From DALYJJ01 sp033763935 (GTDB lineage Bacteria > Acidobacteriota > Terriglobia > Bryobacterales > Bryobacteraceae): a stretch of 64,000 nucleotides of DNA. The DNA lies in assembly GCA_033763935.1 (NCBI GenBank), contig JANRJO010000052.1, positions 45,129 through 109,128 on the forward strand. The letters run 5' to 3'. This document shows positions 8,462 through 18,400 of the stretch, piece after piece. The notes beneath the pieces are model-generated. The model did no database searches. It was given only the letters and a program-made list of their open reading frames with translations, and had not been told where the DNA came from. Numbering within the stretch: the stretch's first letter is position 1; each line of letters begins with the position of its first letter. Made by a program: the position numbers and the translations under genes.

Positions 8462-10235
8462 CCGCAAACAGCTGGCACACGCTCTCCGCGTGGGCCTCCA
8501 CCGTGTACAGCCGCTCGGCCCGCTCCCGGGCGGCTTTCCCCACCGACGACCGAAGAGACGGATCCGCCGCCAACTGGCGCAACGCCGCCGCCAGCCCCGC
8601 CGCATCACCCGCCCCCACCACCCACCCGCTCACACCCGCCTCCACCAACTCGCACGTCCCTGCCGCGTCGCTGACCACCACTGGCATCCCTAAGGCCATC
8701 GCTTCCAGCACGCACGTTCCCGCCGGCTCGTCCTCGGAGCACAGCACCAACACATCCGCCGCGCACTCCACCTTGCGAATGTCCTCCTGAAACGGCAGCC
8801 ACGTCAGCCGCTGAGTAAGTCCGAGTAAGTCGGCCTTGCTCTCCAGTGATCGGAGTAACAACAGGTCTCCATGGCGCCCGACGAACACCAGGTGGAGATC
8901 GGGCACGCCGGCCGCTGCCGCCGCCTCCAGCACCAGGTCGTGCCGCTTGTTCTCGGCCAGCCGCGCGATTAACAGCACGATGAACGCGTCCCCCGGCAGG
9001 CCCAACTCCTCGCGAACCGCATCCCGTTGGTACACCCCCGGCCGAAACCGGTCGGTCTCCACGCCGTCGTACGCCACCCGAATGCGGTTGCCCGGCACAC
9101 CCGCCCCCACCAGTCGCCGCTTCACATACTCCGACACCGCAATGCATGCGCTGGCCTCCTCCAACACATGCTCCAATCCCTCAAAGGAAGGCACCCGCAC
9201 ATGCATCACTGTGGGAATGCCTCGACGCCGCGCTTCCCGCAGCAACGGTGCGCCCGGATCGGAGTTACAGTGCACCACGTCGGGTTGCACGCCGTCCAAC
9301 AACTCATGCGCAAAACGCTCGCCGTCCTCGCCCTCCGTGGTGAAAGGCCAGTTCGGGCAGTACACTGCCGCCCCCGCCTCCCGCAGTCGATCCGCCAGCA
9401 CCCCCTCCAAGCCCACCACTGCATACTGTTCCCACCCCAACCGCCCGACCCCTACCGCCAGCGTCCGCAGACTCTCCTCTCCCCCCGAGTAACCCGAACG
9501 ACCCGTCACATAAAGCACTCTCCGCCCGTAGCCCCTCTCCGCCTGAAGCCCGAAAGGCGGAGAATCGGCGCGCCCCCGAACTGCCTTCCACAACTCCAAG
9601 GCATCAAAGCCGTAGTCCTCCGGCAACCCCTCCAAGCTCGCTTGCGCCCTTCGTAAGTCCAACGAATCTCGCACCGCGAACGAATCGTCCGCATCGCCGC
9701 CCGCCCCATACTCGCCCCACACCAGGTCGGGCCGTAACTTCAGTAGGCGCGCCGCCGCGTCGGACAACTCCGCACCCGCCACGCGCAGGCCTCCCAGCGC
9801 TCGCAGTAACCCGGAGTCGAAGATCTCCACGCCCGCGAACGAAGGAACGCCCAGCGTCCTGGTGTAACGGTGATCGTGCTCGATATGCTGCGCCCACACC
9901 TCCCACAGCATCCGCGAGGGTGCGAACGCCAGTTCGGGCCAGAAACAGGCAATATGCGACCCTGGGGCCACCCGCGCCAGTTCCGCCATGGCATCCAGCC
10001 GCGTCTCCCCGCCTGACGCCAGCACCGCCACGCGCCATGGCCTCGCAATGCGCCGCGCCGCCTCTCGCGACACCTCGTCCTGCGTCAGGATCACTAAGTC
10101 AGCAACTGGAATCCTCCGCAACAGCCGCTCGAGCAACCACCCCAGCAGGGTAAATCCGCCCAAGTCCTCCGCGTACACACGGTACGTGATCGACGGCGGC
10201 CCCGGCGGAAGGTAGAGCGCGTTGATCAGTCTCAT
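8451..10235 (-). CDS. two-domain protein: nucleotidyltransferase-like N-terminus plus GT4 glycosyltransferase
   Basis: 594 residues. The C-terminal part (from about 235) is a clear GT-B family 4 enzyme: VLYVTGRSGYSGGEESL donor-side start, HVRVPSFEGLEHVL, CIAVSEYVKRRL, IARLAENKRHDLVLEA, and the donor-site EDEPAGTCVLEAMALGMPVV (acidic/EX7E type). The N-terminal 220 residues look like a sugar-nucleotide cytidylyltransferase (SpsF-like) fold, with VYAEDLGGFTLLGWLLERLL and ADLVILTQDE, but lack a clear nucleotide-binding glycine loop, so this part may be degenerate. Likely acts in surface polysaccharide or glycolipid synthesis; sugar and acceptor unknown. It stands alone between + strand genes. Confidence 0.8.
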   Translation of the reverse strand: MRLINALYLPPGPPSITYRVYAEDLGGFTLLGWLLERLLRRIPVADLVILTQDEVSREAARRIARPWRVAVLASGGETRLDAMAELARVAPGSHIACFWPELAFAPSRMLWEVWAQHIEHDHRYTRTLGVPSFAGVEIFDSGLLRALGGLRVAGAELSDAAARLLKLRPDLVWGEYGAGGDADDSFAVRDSLDLRRAQASLEGLPEDYGFDALELWKAVRGRADSPPFGLQAERGYGRRVLYVTGRSGYSGGEESLRTLAVGVGRLGWEQYAVVGLEGVLADRLREAGAAVYCPNWPFTTEGEDGERFAHELLDGVQPDVVHCNSDPGAPLLREARRRGIPTVMHVRVPSFEGLEHVLEEASACIAVSEYVKRRLVGAGVPGNRIRVAYDGVETDRFRPGVYQRDAVREELGLPGDAFIVLLIARLAENKRHDLVLEAAAAAGVPDLHLVFVGRHGDLLLLRSLESKADLLGLTQRLTWLPFQEDIRKVECAADVLVLCSEDEPAGTCVLEAMALGMPVVVSDAAGTCELVEAGVSGWVVGAGDAAGLAAALRQLAADPSLRSSVGKAARERAERLYTVEAHAESVCQLFAAIG

Positions 10236-10271
10236 CGTGTCCCGAAAATCAGATCATTCTCGCTCACTTAC

Positions 10272-11540
10272 ATGCGTGCAGCCAAGAGCCAGGAGATACA
10301 GGTGCCTCTTCTTCGCCCCGACCACATAGCCCAAACCGAACAGGACGTCTTCCCCGACACCCAGGGCTACATTCTGATCAGCCACCGCTTCGACCACCGC
10401 ACCTACGGATTCGTCCGCCTGCGGCCCCCCGTCCCGACCCACGCCAAAGCCGCCTTCACCAACATCCGGCCCACCTCCTCGGAAGAGTTGCAGAGCCGCA
10501 AGCGCGACCGGAACCTCGTCGTGCACGCCCTCGGCCTGTCCGCCCGTGGGTACCTCGCCCTCGGGTTCGCCGATACGCTCGATCCCGTCTTCCGCCAAGG
10601 CTTCGCGCAACGCGCCCTGAGCCTCACTCACACCGGCGCCTCGCAATGGAACGACATCTGGGAGGGCGGGCAGGAGTACGATGCCCTGGTCGTCATCGCG
10701 GCCTCCTCCCCAGGCCGCCTGCCCGGCCCCATGAACGACGTGTGCCAAATCCTCGGCCCGTTCGCAGACATCGTCTGGCGCGACGGCTTCGTCCGCCGCG
10801 ACGCGGCCGAGCACCCCGTCGAACACTTTGGCTTCGCCGACGGCGTCAGCCAGCCCGTCTTCCTCGCCCAGGACCAGTCCCGCGCATCCAACCGAACGTA
10901 CCCCTGGGATCCCGCTGCTCCTCTTGGCCTCGTGCTCACCCCCGATCTCCACCCGCGCCCCCAATCGGGTTTCGGCTCCTACTGCGCCTTCCTCACCATC
11001 GAGCAGCACGCGCAACGCTTCGACGCCGCCGCGCAAGGCCTCGCCGCCGCCGCCGCCTGTCCCGTTGACCATGCCAAAGCCATGATCGTCGGGCGTCACC
11101 CGAGCGGCGACCCCCTGCCTCAGCGCGCTGCCGACCAGAACGACTTCGACGCCGCCGCGCCTGACTCCGTCTGGCCCAACGCCTCCCACACCCGCCGCAT
11201 GAACCCGCGAGCCGAACCGCATCGCCGCATCCTCCGCCGCGGCGCGCTCTATGAGAACCCCTCGGGAGAGCGCGGCCTGCTCTTCCAGTCCTTCCAGGCC
11301 TCGCTCGATCAGCAGTTCGAATTCATCTTTCGCAATTGGGCCTTCGTGCCGAACCATCCCGCCCCCAGTACCGGCGTCGACCCCTTCCTCGCCCCCTGCG
11401 ATCCGCTTGGACAGAACTGGCCCGCCGCCAACGGCGCGTCCGTGCACCACGCAGTCCGCGGAACCACCACGCTCCGCGGTGGCCAATACTTCTTCTTCCC
11501 GTCCCTCCCGTGGATCCGTTCCCTCTCATCAATAGGTTGA
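10272..11540 (+). CDS. DyP-type haem peroxidase
   Basis: 422 residues. The signature GFADGVSQP (GXXDG at 187-191, Asp190 the distal acid) and a proximal histidine in SHTRRMNPR (His306) followed by an arginine-rich RRILRRG are the DyP haem pocket. The usual CPFAAH before the proximal His is replaced by WPNASH. No signal peptide is visible, so it is probably cytoplasmic, and no encapsulin gene lies in the window. Known DyP enzymes use H2O2 to oxidise dyes, phenolics or haem; the native substrate here is not predictable. The gene ends just before the PadR promoter. Confidence 0.92.
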   Translation: MRAAKSQEIQVPLLRPDHIAQTEQDVFPDTQGYILISHRFDHRTYGFVRLRPPVPTHAKAAFTNIRPTSSEELQSRKRDRNLVVHALGLSARGYLALGFADTLDPVFRQGFAQRALSLTHTGASQWNDIWEGGQEYDALVVIAASSPGRLPGPMNDVCQILGPFADIVWRDGFVRRDAAEHPVEHFGFADGVSQPVFLAQDQSRASNRTYPWDPAAPLGLVLTPDLHPRPQSGFGSYCAFLTIEQHAQRFDAAAQGLAAAAACPVDHAKAMIVGRHPSGDPLPQRAADQNDFDAAAPDSVWPNASHTRRMNPRAEPHRRILRRGALYENPSGERGLLFQSFQASLDQQFEFIFRNWAFVPNHPAPSTGVDPFLAPCDPLGQNWPAANGASVHHAVRGTTTLRGGQYFFFPSLPWIRSLSSIG

Positions 11541-11565
11541 CAATCTACAGCTATACCTGTAGATT
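11537..11565 (+). promoter_or_regulatory. promoter of padR-ADOP operon
   Basis: Perfect -35 TTGACA (11537-11542), 17-bp spacer, -10 TAGATT (11560-11565). Transcription would start around 11572, only a couple of bases before the ATG at 11574, so the mRNA would be leaderless or nearly so; no Shine-Dalgarno fits upstream. The -35 starts inside the last codons of the peroxidase gene. Confidence 0.75.
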
Positions 11566-11568
11566 GTC
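11539..11568. promoter_or_regulatory. 12-bp perfect inverted repeat, probable PadR operator
   Basis: GACAATCTACAG (11539-11550), 6-nt spacer, CTGTAGATTGTC (11557-11568). The repeat covers the -35 and -10 boxes of the promoter for the PadR gene, so binding would block RNA polymerase. PadR proteins are known to autoregulate through such dyads; assignment to this PadR is inference from position. Confidence 0.75.
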
Positions 11569-11573
11569 TGAAC

Positions 11574-11906
11574 ATGGCAACGCGCTCCGATCTTCTCCAG
11601 GGCACCCTCGACCTGATTGTGCTCCGTATCCTCTCGCTCGGGCCCCGTCACGGGTACGCCATCGCTCAACGCATCAATCAGATTTCCGAGGAGAGCTTCC
11701 AGGTCAACCAGGGCTCGCTTTACCCGGCCCTGCTGCGCCTCGAACAGCGAGGCTGGGTCAAGTCAAGTTGGGGAACCACAGACACCGGCCGCGAGGCGAA
11801 GTTCTTCGAGCTGACCCGCTCCGGGCGCAAACAGCTCGCAGTCGAAACGGAAAACTGGGAGCGCGTCAAGGGAGCTATCGGGCGCCTCCTCGAAGCGACG
11901 GAGTAG
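11574..11906 (+). CDS. PadR family transcriptional regulator
   Basis: 110 residues, the compact PadR-s1 type. Starts with the family hallmark LLQGTLDLIVLRILSLGPRHGYAIAQRI, then winged-helix residues NQGSLYPALLRLEQRGWV and the beta-wing GREAKFFELTRSG, with a C-terminal dimerisation helix. Directly followed (6-nt gap) by an ADOP permease, the standard arrangement in Acidobacteriota, where PadR is thought to repress the permease until an efflux substrate or stress appears. A strong dyad overlies its promoter. Confidence 0.95.
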   Translation: MATRSDLLQGTLDLIVLRILSLGPRHGYAIAQRINQISEESFQVNQGSLYPALLRLEQRGWVKSSWGTTDTGREAKFFELTRSGRKQLAVETENWERVKGAIGRLLEATE

Positions 11907-11912
11907 CACGCC

Positions 11913-14567
11913 ATGCGTACTCTTTGGACCCGGCTACGAGGATTCCTGTTCGCCCGGCGCTTGGACCGCGACCTCGAGCGGCAGATTGAAAGCCACATCG
12001 CTCTGCACGTCGAAGACCTTGTCCGCGGCGGCATGTCTCCCCAGGAAGCCCGCCGCCAGGCGGCGCGCGAGTTCGGCAACGCCACCTCCATTCGCGAAGT
12101 GTATCGCGAGACACGGAGCCTGCCGCTGCTCGAAACCCTCCTCCTCGACGTCCGCTACGCGGCGCGCACGCTGCTCCGCAGGCCCGGCTTTACCGCTCTT
12201 GCCCTCGCCGCGCTCTCGCTCAGCATCGGCCTGAGCACCGCCCTCTTCAGCATTGTGCATGGCGTTCTCCTGCGAAGCCTGCCCTACCCCGATCAGGATC
12301 GCCTGATGACGGTTTGGCAGACCGATCCGAAGAAGGGTGGCGCGCGAGACGAGGTGGCGATTGGCAACTTCCTCGACTGGCGCCTTCGCCAGCGGAGCTT
12401 CGAGGGCCTGGCGATCGCCGAGCCCTTCAGCCACGAGTTGTCCGGCGATGGCGAACCGGAGGCCATCCGGTCTTGGATTGTCTCTGAGGGCTTCTTTGAG
12501 GTGATGGGGACGCCGCCGCTGCTGGGGCGGTGGTTCACGGCGGAGGACTATCGTGCCGGGTCGCCTCTCGAAGGCTACTACCCCGGCGCCGCCCGCGTCG
12601 TCATCATCAGCCACGGCTTGTGGCAGCGCCGCTTCGGCGGCGACCCGAATCTCATTGGCAAACAGCTCCAGCTTCGTGGTCGGCCCATGACCATCGTCGG
12701 CGTCATGCCGCCCGAATTCCAGTTCCCCGCGAAGCGCGAGCTATGGTCTCCCCGGCTCCCCCAGCCCCAGGATCGGGATTCGCGAGCCGCTACCTACATG
12801 ACGGTGACCGGACGCTTGAAACCCGGCATCACCAGGGAACAGGCGCGCCAGGACATGGCCAGGATCGCCGCCGAACTGGAAGCGGAACACCCGCGTACCA
12901 ACCAGGGCGTCGGAGTTCGCCTCATTCCCATCGCCGACTACCTCACGGACGGCGTACGGCCCGTTCTGTGGATCCTCTTCGGCGCGGCGTCGCTGCTGCT
13001 CGTCGCCGCCTGCGCCAACGTGGGCGGGCTGCTGCTGGCCCGCGGCGTGGAGCGGCGGCACGAACTGGCCGTGCGAAGCGCCATCGGCGGATCCACCCGC
13101 CGGCTCGTCCGCCAACTCCTCACTGAGACCGGTTTGCTGGCGCTCGCAGGCGGCCTCGGCGGCGTCGCGATCGCCTACGGCGCCCTGCGCCTCCTGATGT
13201 TCCTGCCGCCCTCGCAGGTCCCGCGCATCGAGTATGTGGGCTTGAGCGGCGCGGTTCTGCTCTTCTGTTGCGCGGTAACCGCCTTGACCGCGCTCGCCTG
13301 CGGCCTTGCGCCCGCGCTCCGCATGGTTCGCGTCGACCTGGCCGATGCATTGAAATCCAGCAGTAGGGCACTGGCTGCCGCTCCCGCCCGGCAGCGCGGG
13401 CGGCAAGTGCTGGTAGCCGCCCAGGTCGCTCTCGCCATGGTCCTCCTTACCGGCGCCGCGCTCCTCGCCCGCAGCCTCGCCACCCTGCTTGCCGTCGATC
13501 CCGGCTTCCGCCCCGAGCGCATCCTCTCGCTGGAAGTCCATGTCTACGCCCGCGCCCGCACCCCCCAGGAGCGCATCGCCTACTTCCGCCAGACTCTCGA
13601 CCGCCTGTCCCGCACCCCGGGCGTAGTCAGTGCCGCCGCCGTTTCGGCGTTCCCTTTTCACGACAACGCCATCGACATCGAAACTGCGGTGCAGGTCGTC
13701 GGCGCGCCCGAGTTGCCCGTGCACCAGCGTCCCACCGCCCGGATCACCACGGCCACCCCCGCCTACTTCGAACTCATGCGCATTCCGCTCCGCGACGGCC
13801 GGACCTTTGGCGATGCCGACGCCCTGGAGACGGAGCGTGTGGCCATCGTGAATGAGGCCATGGCCCGCCGCTTCTTCGACGCGCGCGGCGCTCTCGGGCA
13901 ACGCGTCGTCACCGGCACGGGCGGCGCTCCCCGCACCATCGTCGGCGTCGTCGGCAACACTCTTCGCAAGGGCCTCTCGGAACCGCCCCAGCCCGAACTC
14001 TACGTTCCCCACGCACAATCGGGGACCGGCTCGATGACCTGCGTGGTCCGCACCGCCGCGGACCCCTGGGGTCTGGTTCCCGCGATCAAGGAGGCGATCT
14101 GGAGCGTCAAAGGCGGCCAGCCGTTCTCGAAGATCGCCACCGCGGAGCAGTTGATGTCGACAACGCACAGCGAGCGCCGGTTCCACCTGGCCCTGATCGC
14201 CCTCTTCGCCGGAATGGCGGTGATGCTCGCTACCGTCGGCCTGTTCGGGCTGGTCAGCTACGCGGCCAACCAGCGGCGCGGCGAGATGGGCTTGCGGATG
14301 GCGCTGGGCGCCTCCGGCCTCAATGTCCTGGGCCTGGTGGTGCGCGAGGCGCTCAGCCTGGCCGGCCTCGGCGTCGCCCTCGGCCTTGTCGGCGCCCTCG
14401 TCGCGGGCAACCTGATCCGCGCCATGCTCTTCGGCGTCACGCCCTACGACCCGGCGTCGCTTGCCGGCGCGCCTGCTCTCCTGTTACTGATCGCCATCGC
14501 AGCCAGCGCCGCACCCGCCCTCCGAGCTGCGCGCGTCGATCTTATGCGCGCCCTGCGGGCGGAGTAA
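11913..14567 (+). CDS. ADOP/MacB-FtsX family permease
   Basis: 884 residues. An N-terminal cytoplasmic prefix (LDRDLERQIESHIALHVEDL, MSPQEARRQAAREFGN) precedes LLDVRYAARTLLRRPGFTAL and the first membrane helix; two FtsX-type halves follow, each with a large periplasmic MacB-PCD loop and three to four membrane helices. The second half begins near RQRGRQVLVAAQVALAMVLL. This is the acidobacterial duplicated orphan permease family: orphan because no ATPase is encoded beside it. Probable roles are tripartite efflux or mechanotransmission at the inner membrane; cargo unknown. Co-transcribed with padR. Confidence 0.93.
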   Translation: MRTLWTRLRGFLFARRLDRDLERQIESHIALHVEDLVRGGMSPQEARRQAAREFGNATSIREVYRETRSLPLLETLLLDVRYAARTLLRRPGFTALALAALSLSIGLSTALFSIVHGVLLRSLPYPDQDRLMTVWQTDPKKGGARDEVAIGNFLDWRLRQRSFEGLAIAEPFSHELSGDGEPEAIRSWIVSEGFFEVMGTPPLLGRWFTAEDYRAGSPLEGYYPGAARVVIISHGLWQRRFGGDPNLIGKQLQLRGRPMTIVGVMPPEFQFPAKRELWSPRLPQPQDRDSRAATYMTVTGRLKPGITREQARQDMARIAAELEAEHPRTNQGVGVRLIPIADYLTDGVRPVLWILFGAASLLLVAACANVGGLLLARGVERRHELAVRSAIGGSTRRLVRQLLTETGLLALAGGLGGVAIAYGALRLLMFLPPSQVPRIEYVGLSGAVLLFCCAVTALTALACGLAPALRMVRVDLADALKSSSRALAAAPARQRGRQVLVAAQVALAMVLLTGAALLARSLATLLAVDPGFRPERILSLEVHVYARARTPQERIAYFRQTLDRLSRTPGVVSAAAVSAFPFHDNAIDIETAVQVVGAPELPVHQRPTARITTATPAYFELMRIPLRDGRTFGDADALETERVAIVNEAMARRFFDARGALGQRVVTGTGGAPRTIVGVVGNTLRKGLSEPPQPELYVPHAQSGTGSMTCVVRTAADPWGLVPAIKEAIWSVKGGQPFSKIATAEQLMSTTHSERRFHLALIALFAGMAVMLATVGLFGLVSYAANQRRGEMGLRMALGASGLNVLGLVVREALSLAGLGVALGLVGALVAGNLIRAMLFGVTPYDPASLAGAPALLLLIAIAASAAPALRAARVDLMRALRAE

Positions 14568-14613
14568 GCCGCGCCTGACCATCCACTGCCGACCGCCCGC
14601 TATAGTAGTCTTC

Positions 14614-15255
14614 ATGGACGAAGTGCAGCCAGCGAAAGAGAACGCCGCCGTAGCCTTCGACGAAGCCCCGCTGCTCGAACGCGCACGCAAGGGCGACGAC
14701 CGCGCCTTCGCCGAGCTTGTCGAGAAGTACGAACGCAAAATCTTTCGCCTGGCTCGCAACATCACCCAGAACGAAACCGACGCCGAAGACGTCCTCCAGG
14801 ACGCCTTCCTGAAGGCCTACGAGCACCTGCCCGAGTTCCAGGGTCAGTCGAAATTCTATACCTGGATAGTCAGAATCGCGGTCAACGAAGCGTTGATGAA
14901 GTTAAGAAAACGCAAATCGGACCGCACCGTTTCCATGGATGAGAACATCGAAACGGGTGAGGACGCCCCGATTGTTCGGGAGATCGCGGTTTGGGACGAC
15001 GATCCCGAAAAACGCTACTCGCGGGAGGAAATCCGCGAGATCCTCGACGAGGCGATTGCCGGCCTGAAGCCGGCGTTTCGCACCGTATTCGTTCTGCGTG
15101 ACGTAGAGGAGCTGTCCACCGAAGAGACAGCCGAAGCGCTCAACTTGTCGATTCCGGCTGTAAAGAGCCGCCTCTTGAGGGCGCGCCTGCAGCTTCGTGA
15201 GAAGTTGACTCGCTTCTTTAAGCGCAAGGGGGACGACGTCTTTGCTTACTTGTAA
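14614..15255 (+). CDS. RpoE-type ECF sigma factor
   Basis: 213 residues. Region 2: FAELVEKYERKIFRLARNIT, AEDVLQDAFLKAYEHL and FYTWIVRIAVNEALMKLRKR. Region 4: FRTVFVLRDVEELSTEETAE and LNLSIPAVKSRLLRARLQLR. Its stop codon overlaps the start of a small zinc anti-sigma by 14 nt, making a classic translationally coupled sigma/anti-sigma pair. A TATAGT element lies just before the start, but no well-spaced -35 is evident. Confidence 0.95.
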   Translation: MDEVQPAKENAAVAFDEAPLLERARKGDDRAFAELVEKYERKIFRLARNITQNETDAEDVLQDAFLKAYEHLPEFQGQSKFYTWIVRIAVNEALMKLRKRKSDRTVSMDENIETGEDAPIVREIAVWDDDPEKRYSREEIREILDEAIAGLKPAFRTVFVLRDVEELSTEETAEALNLSIPAVKSRLLRARLQLREKLTRFFKRKGDDVFAYL

Positions 15256-15493
15256 AGACTTCTTGAATGGCTTAAGCGACTTCTTGGACGAGGCGGTGGA
15301 CCCGGACACCCGGAAACACCTCCAGCAGCACGTCAATGAATGCCCGAACTGCTGGGTGGTGTACGACACGACGAAACGCACCATCCAGGTATATAAGGGC
15401 ATGGAGGCGCAAACCATTCCCCAGGACCTGCACAGCCGCCTGATGCGCGCCCTCGAACGCAAGATGGCGTCACGCGGGCACCAGCAGGCCTAG
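15242..15493 (+). CDS. small zinc-finger anti-sigma factor (zf-HC2)
   Basis: 83 residues, beginning at a TTG inside the sigma gene (TTG CTT ACT TGT), giving MLTCKDFLNGLSDFLDE as in other soluble anti-sigma factors. It contains the HVNECPNC motif, the HX3CX2C zinc site of ZAS domains. There is no membrane segment, so it acts in the cytoplasm, where reversible oxidation of the zinc site (as in RsrA/ChrR) is one possible trigger; that is inference. The tail meets the convergent helicase gene with only 3 nt between stops. Confidence 0.85.
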   Translation: MLTCKDFLNGLSDFLDEAVDPDTRKHLQQHVNECPNCWVVYDTTKRTIQVYKGMEAQTIPQDLHSRLMRALERKMASRGHQQA

Positions 15494-15496
15494 GCG

Positions 15497-18400
15497 TTAC
15501 AGACCGGCCGGACAGGCGTTTCGGTAAAACGGGCACGGCCGGCAATGTGTTCCCGTCTGCAAGGGAAACTCCTGCCGGTCCTGCGCTTCCCGGAACTCGG
15601 CCACCCGCTCCGCTTCCTCCCCGGCGGTCACCGCCACTGCCCGCCCGGATCGCAGAAAGAAGATCCACATCTCGTCAGGCGCCTTCCCGGTCATCCTCTC
15701 CACCGCCGCCCCGTACAGCCGCAACTGCAGCGTGTAGTGTTCCAGGCGCGATTCGTCCCGGTCAGTCTTGTAATCCACTAGGACAGTCCGCCCGCCCTCT
15801 TCCTCGAACCAGAGGTCGATCTGTCCTCGCAGGACGATGCCTTCGAGGGCGTACAGGAAGTCCCACTCCCGCTCCGCACGTCGTGCCGCCGCTGCCCGCC
15901 GCCCGAGTTCGCTCAGCGCAAAGCCCGCCGCCAGATCCCGAGCCTCAGCCGTCGCCTCGCCCGCGAACGTCCCCGCCAGCATCTCGTGCACCATCGTGCC
16001 GAGTTCGCTCGCCGACAACTCTCCCGCCGCGTGGTCCTTCGGGACGTCTTCGTCCTCGTCGAAGTGCGCTTGTACCGGCGCCATGCCCAGGTAACGCTCC
16101 AGGTAGTACCGCCGCGGGCACTCCACAAACTGCGCCACGGCCGTCACCGACGCCGTCGCGTCGTACAGCGTGACGGACGGCCGCCGAAGCGCCTCCGGCT
16201 CCCCTGCCGGCGCCGCCTCCGCCGCGCCCTCTTCCGGCGCACGAGCCGGCTCCGTCACCGTAATCTCAGTTAGTGTGACCCCGAACGCGTCGAGCACCCG
16301 TTGCGGCCACGGCGGCAAGGGGCGGCTCGCGTCTGAATAGGAGAAGGACAGCACCAGCCGCTCCTCCGCCCTCGTCATTGCGACATAAAGCAGCCGGTCC
16401 GCCTCCTGCTCCTCCTTCTCCGCCACCTCCTGCCCGTTCGCGATATGCACCGCGTCGGAGATCCCCGCGTCCTTCATCGGGTCTCGCCATCGCACGCCGA
16501 GCCCGCGTTCCGGCCGATACAGCAGCGACGCCTTTCGCGTCTCCACGCCTTTGTGCAGCGCGGCCAGAAACACCACCGGGTATTCGAGCCCCTTCGAGGC
16601 GTGAATGCTCATCACGTGGACCGCGTCCGGCGAATCGTTGGCCGGCGCGTTCGGCTCCTCGTGCTCCTGCCGCAGATTCGCCAGCAACTCGAGCCACTCC
16701 GAGAGCGGGGCCGGCCGCGCGGCGTGCCAGTCCCGCAGCAGCGCCAGCAGCTTGTCGATGTTCGCCCGCTCGCCAGGCCGGGCGCCCTCTTCATACCCGC
16801 ACGCATCCAGCAAGCGCGCTAACAGCCGGTCCGGCGGCAACTCGTCCTTCCACCGGCGAACGTCGTTGAGCAGCCGCCGCAGCTCCCCGAACTCCTCCGG
16901 GTCTTTGCCGTCGAGCTTGAAGCGCAGCAGCGCCTCGTCCCTAATCCCGAACAGCGGCGAGCGCGCCGCGGCCGCCAGCGCCGCCTCGTCGAGCGGGTTC
17001 TCGATCGCCCGCAGCGCCGCCACCAGGTCCGTCACCTCGGGCTCCTCGAAGAAGCTGCGCCCCCGCGTCAGTAGATAGGGCACGTGCCGCTTCGCCAGCT
17101 CCGGCTCCAACGCATCGATGAACCCCGTGTTCCGCACCAGCACCGCGAAATCCCGGAAGCGCGCAGCCCGCACTCCGCCCGCGCGATCCTCGATCTGCAT
17201 CTCCCGCTGCAGTTCCCGTATGCGCCCGGCAATCCATGCCGCTTCCGCCGCCTCCGCGCCGTCCCACTCATCGCTGTGCGCCGCCACGATCTCTACCGGC
17301 GCGCCCCCGCGCGTGAATCGCCGAACCGGCTCCAGTTGGTTCTCGACAATCCCACCCAGCCCGCTGCACACCCGGTCCACCGCCGCCAACACCTCGCTGC
17401 GGCTCCGGTAGTTCTCGCCCAGCCGGTCCACCACGCCCCGCGCGCTCACCGCCTGGCGGAACCGCTCGAACACCCTGGGCTCCGCGTGCCGGAACCCGAA
17501 GATCGATTGATTGATGTCGCCCACTGCGAAGAACCGCCCCGGCGTCCGCACCAGGTCCATCAGCTCCCACTGCAGCGGATTTGTGTCCTGCAGCTCGTCC
17601 ATCAGGATCGCTTCGAAGTTCTCGCGGACGTTCTCGCGCAACTCACCGTTCGCCCGCAGCAGTGCGATTGCCTGCTCTTCGAGATCCGAGAAATCCAGCC
17701 GCGACAGTGCGCGTTTCTTCGCCCGGTAAATCTCGTCGAAGTGCTCGAGCGTGCGAATCAAAGTCTCGCGCTGGGCGCTGTAGTACGCCGCCACCAGCTC
17801 CGCCCGCGCCTCCTCCAGCTGCTCCCGAACCCCGTCGATCGCGGCGTAAATGGGGTGGTCCCTCGGCCATCGCTTATCGCACTTGAACCCTTTGAGGTGC
17901 TCGAAGTGCGCTGCAGCGAAGGGCCTCTGCGGTACCCCGCTCAGCCATTCGTCCAACTCCGCCAGCTTCCGCCGCTGCGCGTCCGTCGTGCCCCGCGGGC
18001 TCGCTCGCCGCATGGCGCGCACGCTCGCCACCAGCCGGTCGAACGCCCCTTCCGGAAACGGTGTCTCCCGCAGACTGGCAATCGGCCGCCCGCTGAGCCG
18101 CACCGCCTCACACACCGCCAGGATGTCTTCCACCGGGCGCTCCGTTCGCCAGCTCTCCAGCAGCCTGCGCAGTTCGTGCGGCCGCCGCTCAAACAGGTCA
18201 TCCAGCGCCTGCGCCGCCGCCGCGTGCAACTCCGCCGTCTGCTGCCGCTCGTCCAACAGATCGAAGCGCGGATCCAATCCCGCCGCAATCGCGTTCTCCT
18301 TCAGCAATCGCAGGCAGAACGCGTGCAGCGTTGATACGTACGCCCGCTCGATCTGCCGCCGCACCTCCGGCCGAGCGGCGAAGCGCTCTACCAGCCGCTT

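Noticed and set aside
10254..11486. 410-residue open frame antisense to the DyP peroxidase
   Set aside because: Gly/Val/Glu-rich product with no family features; the sense frame has the DyP haem motifs.
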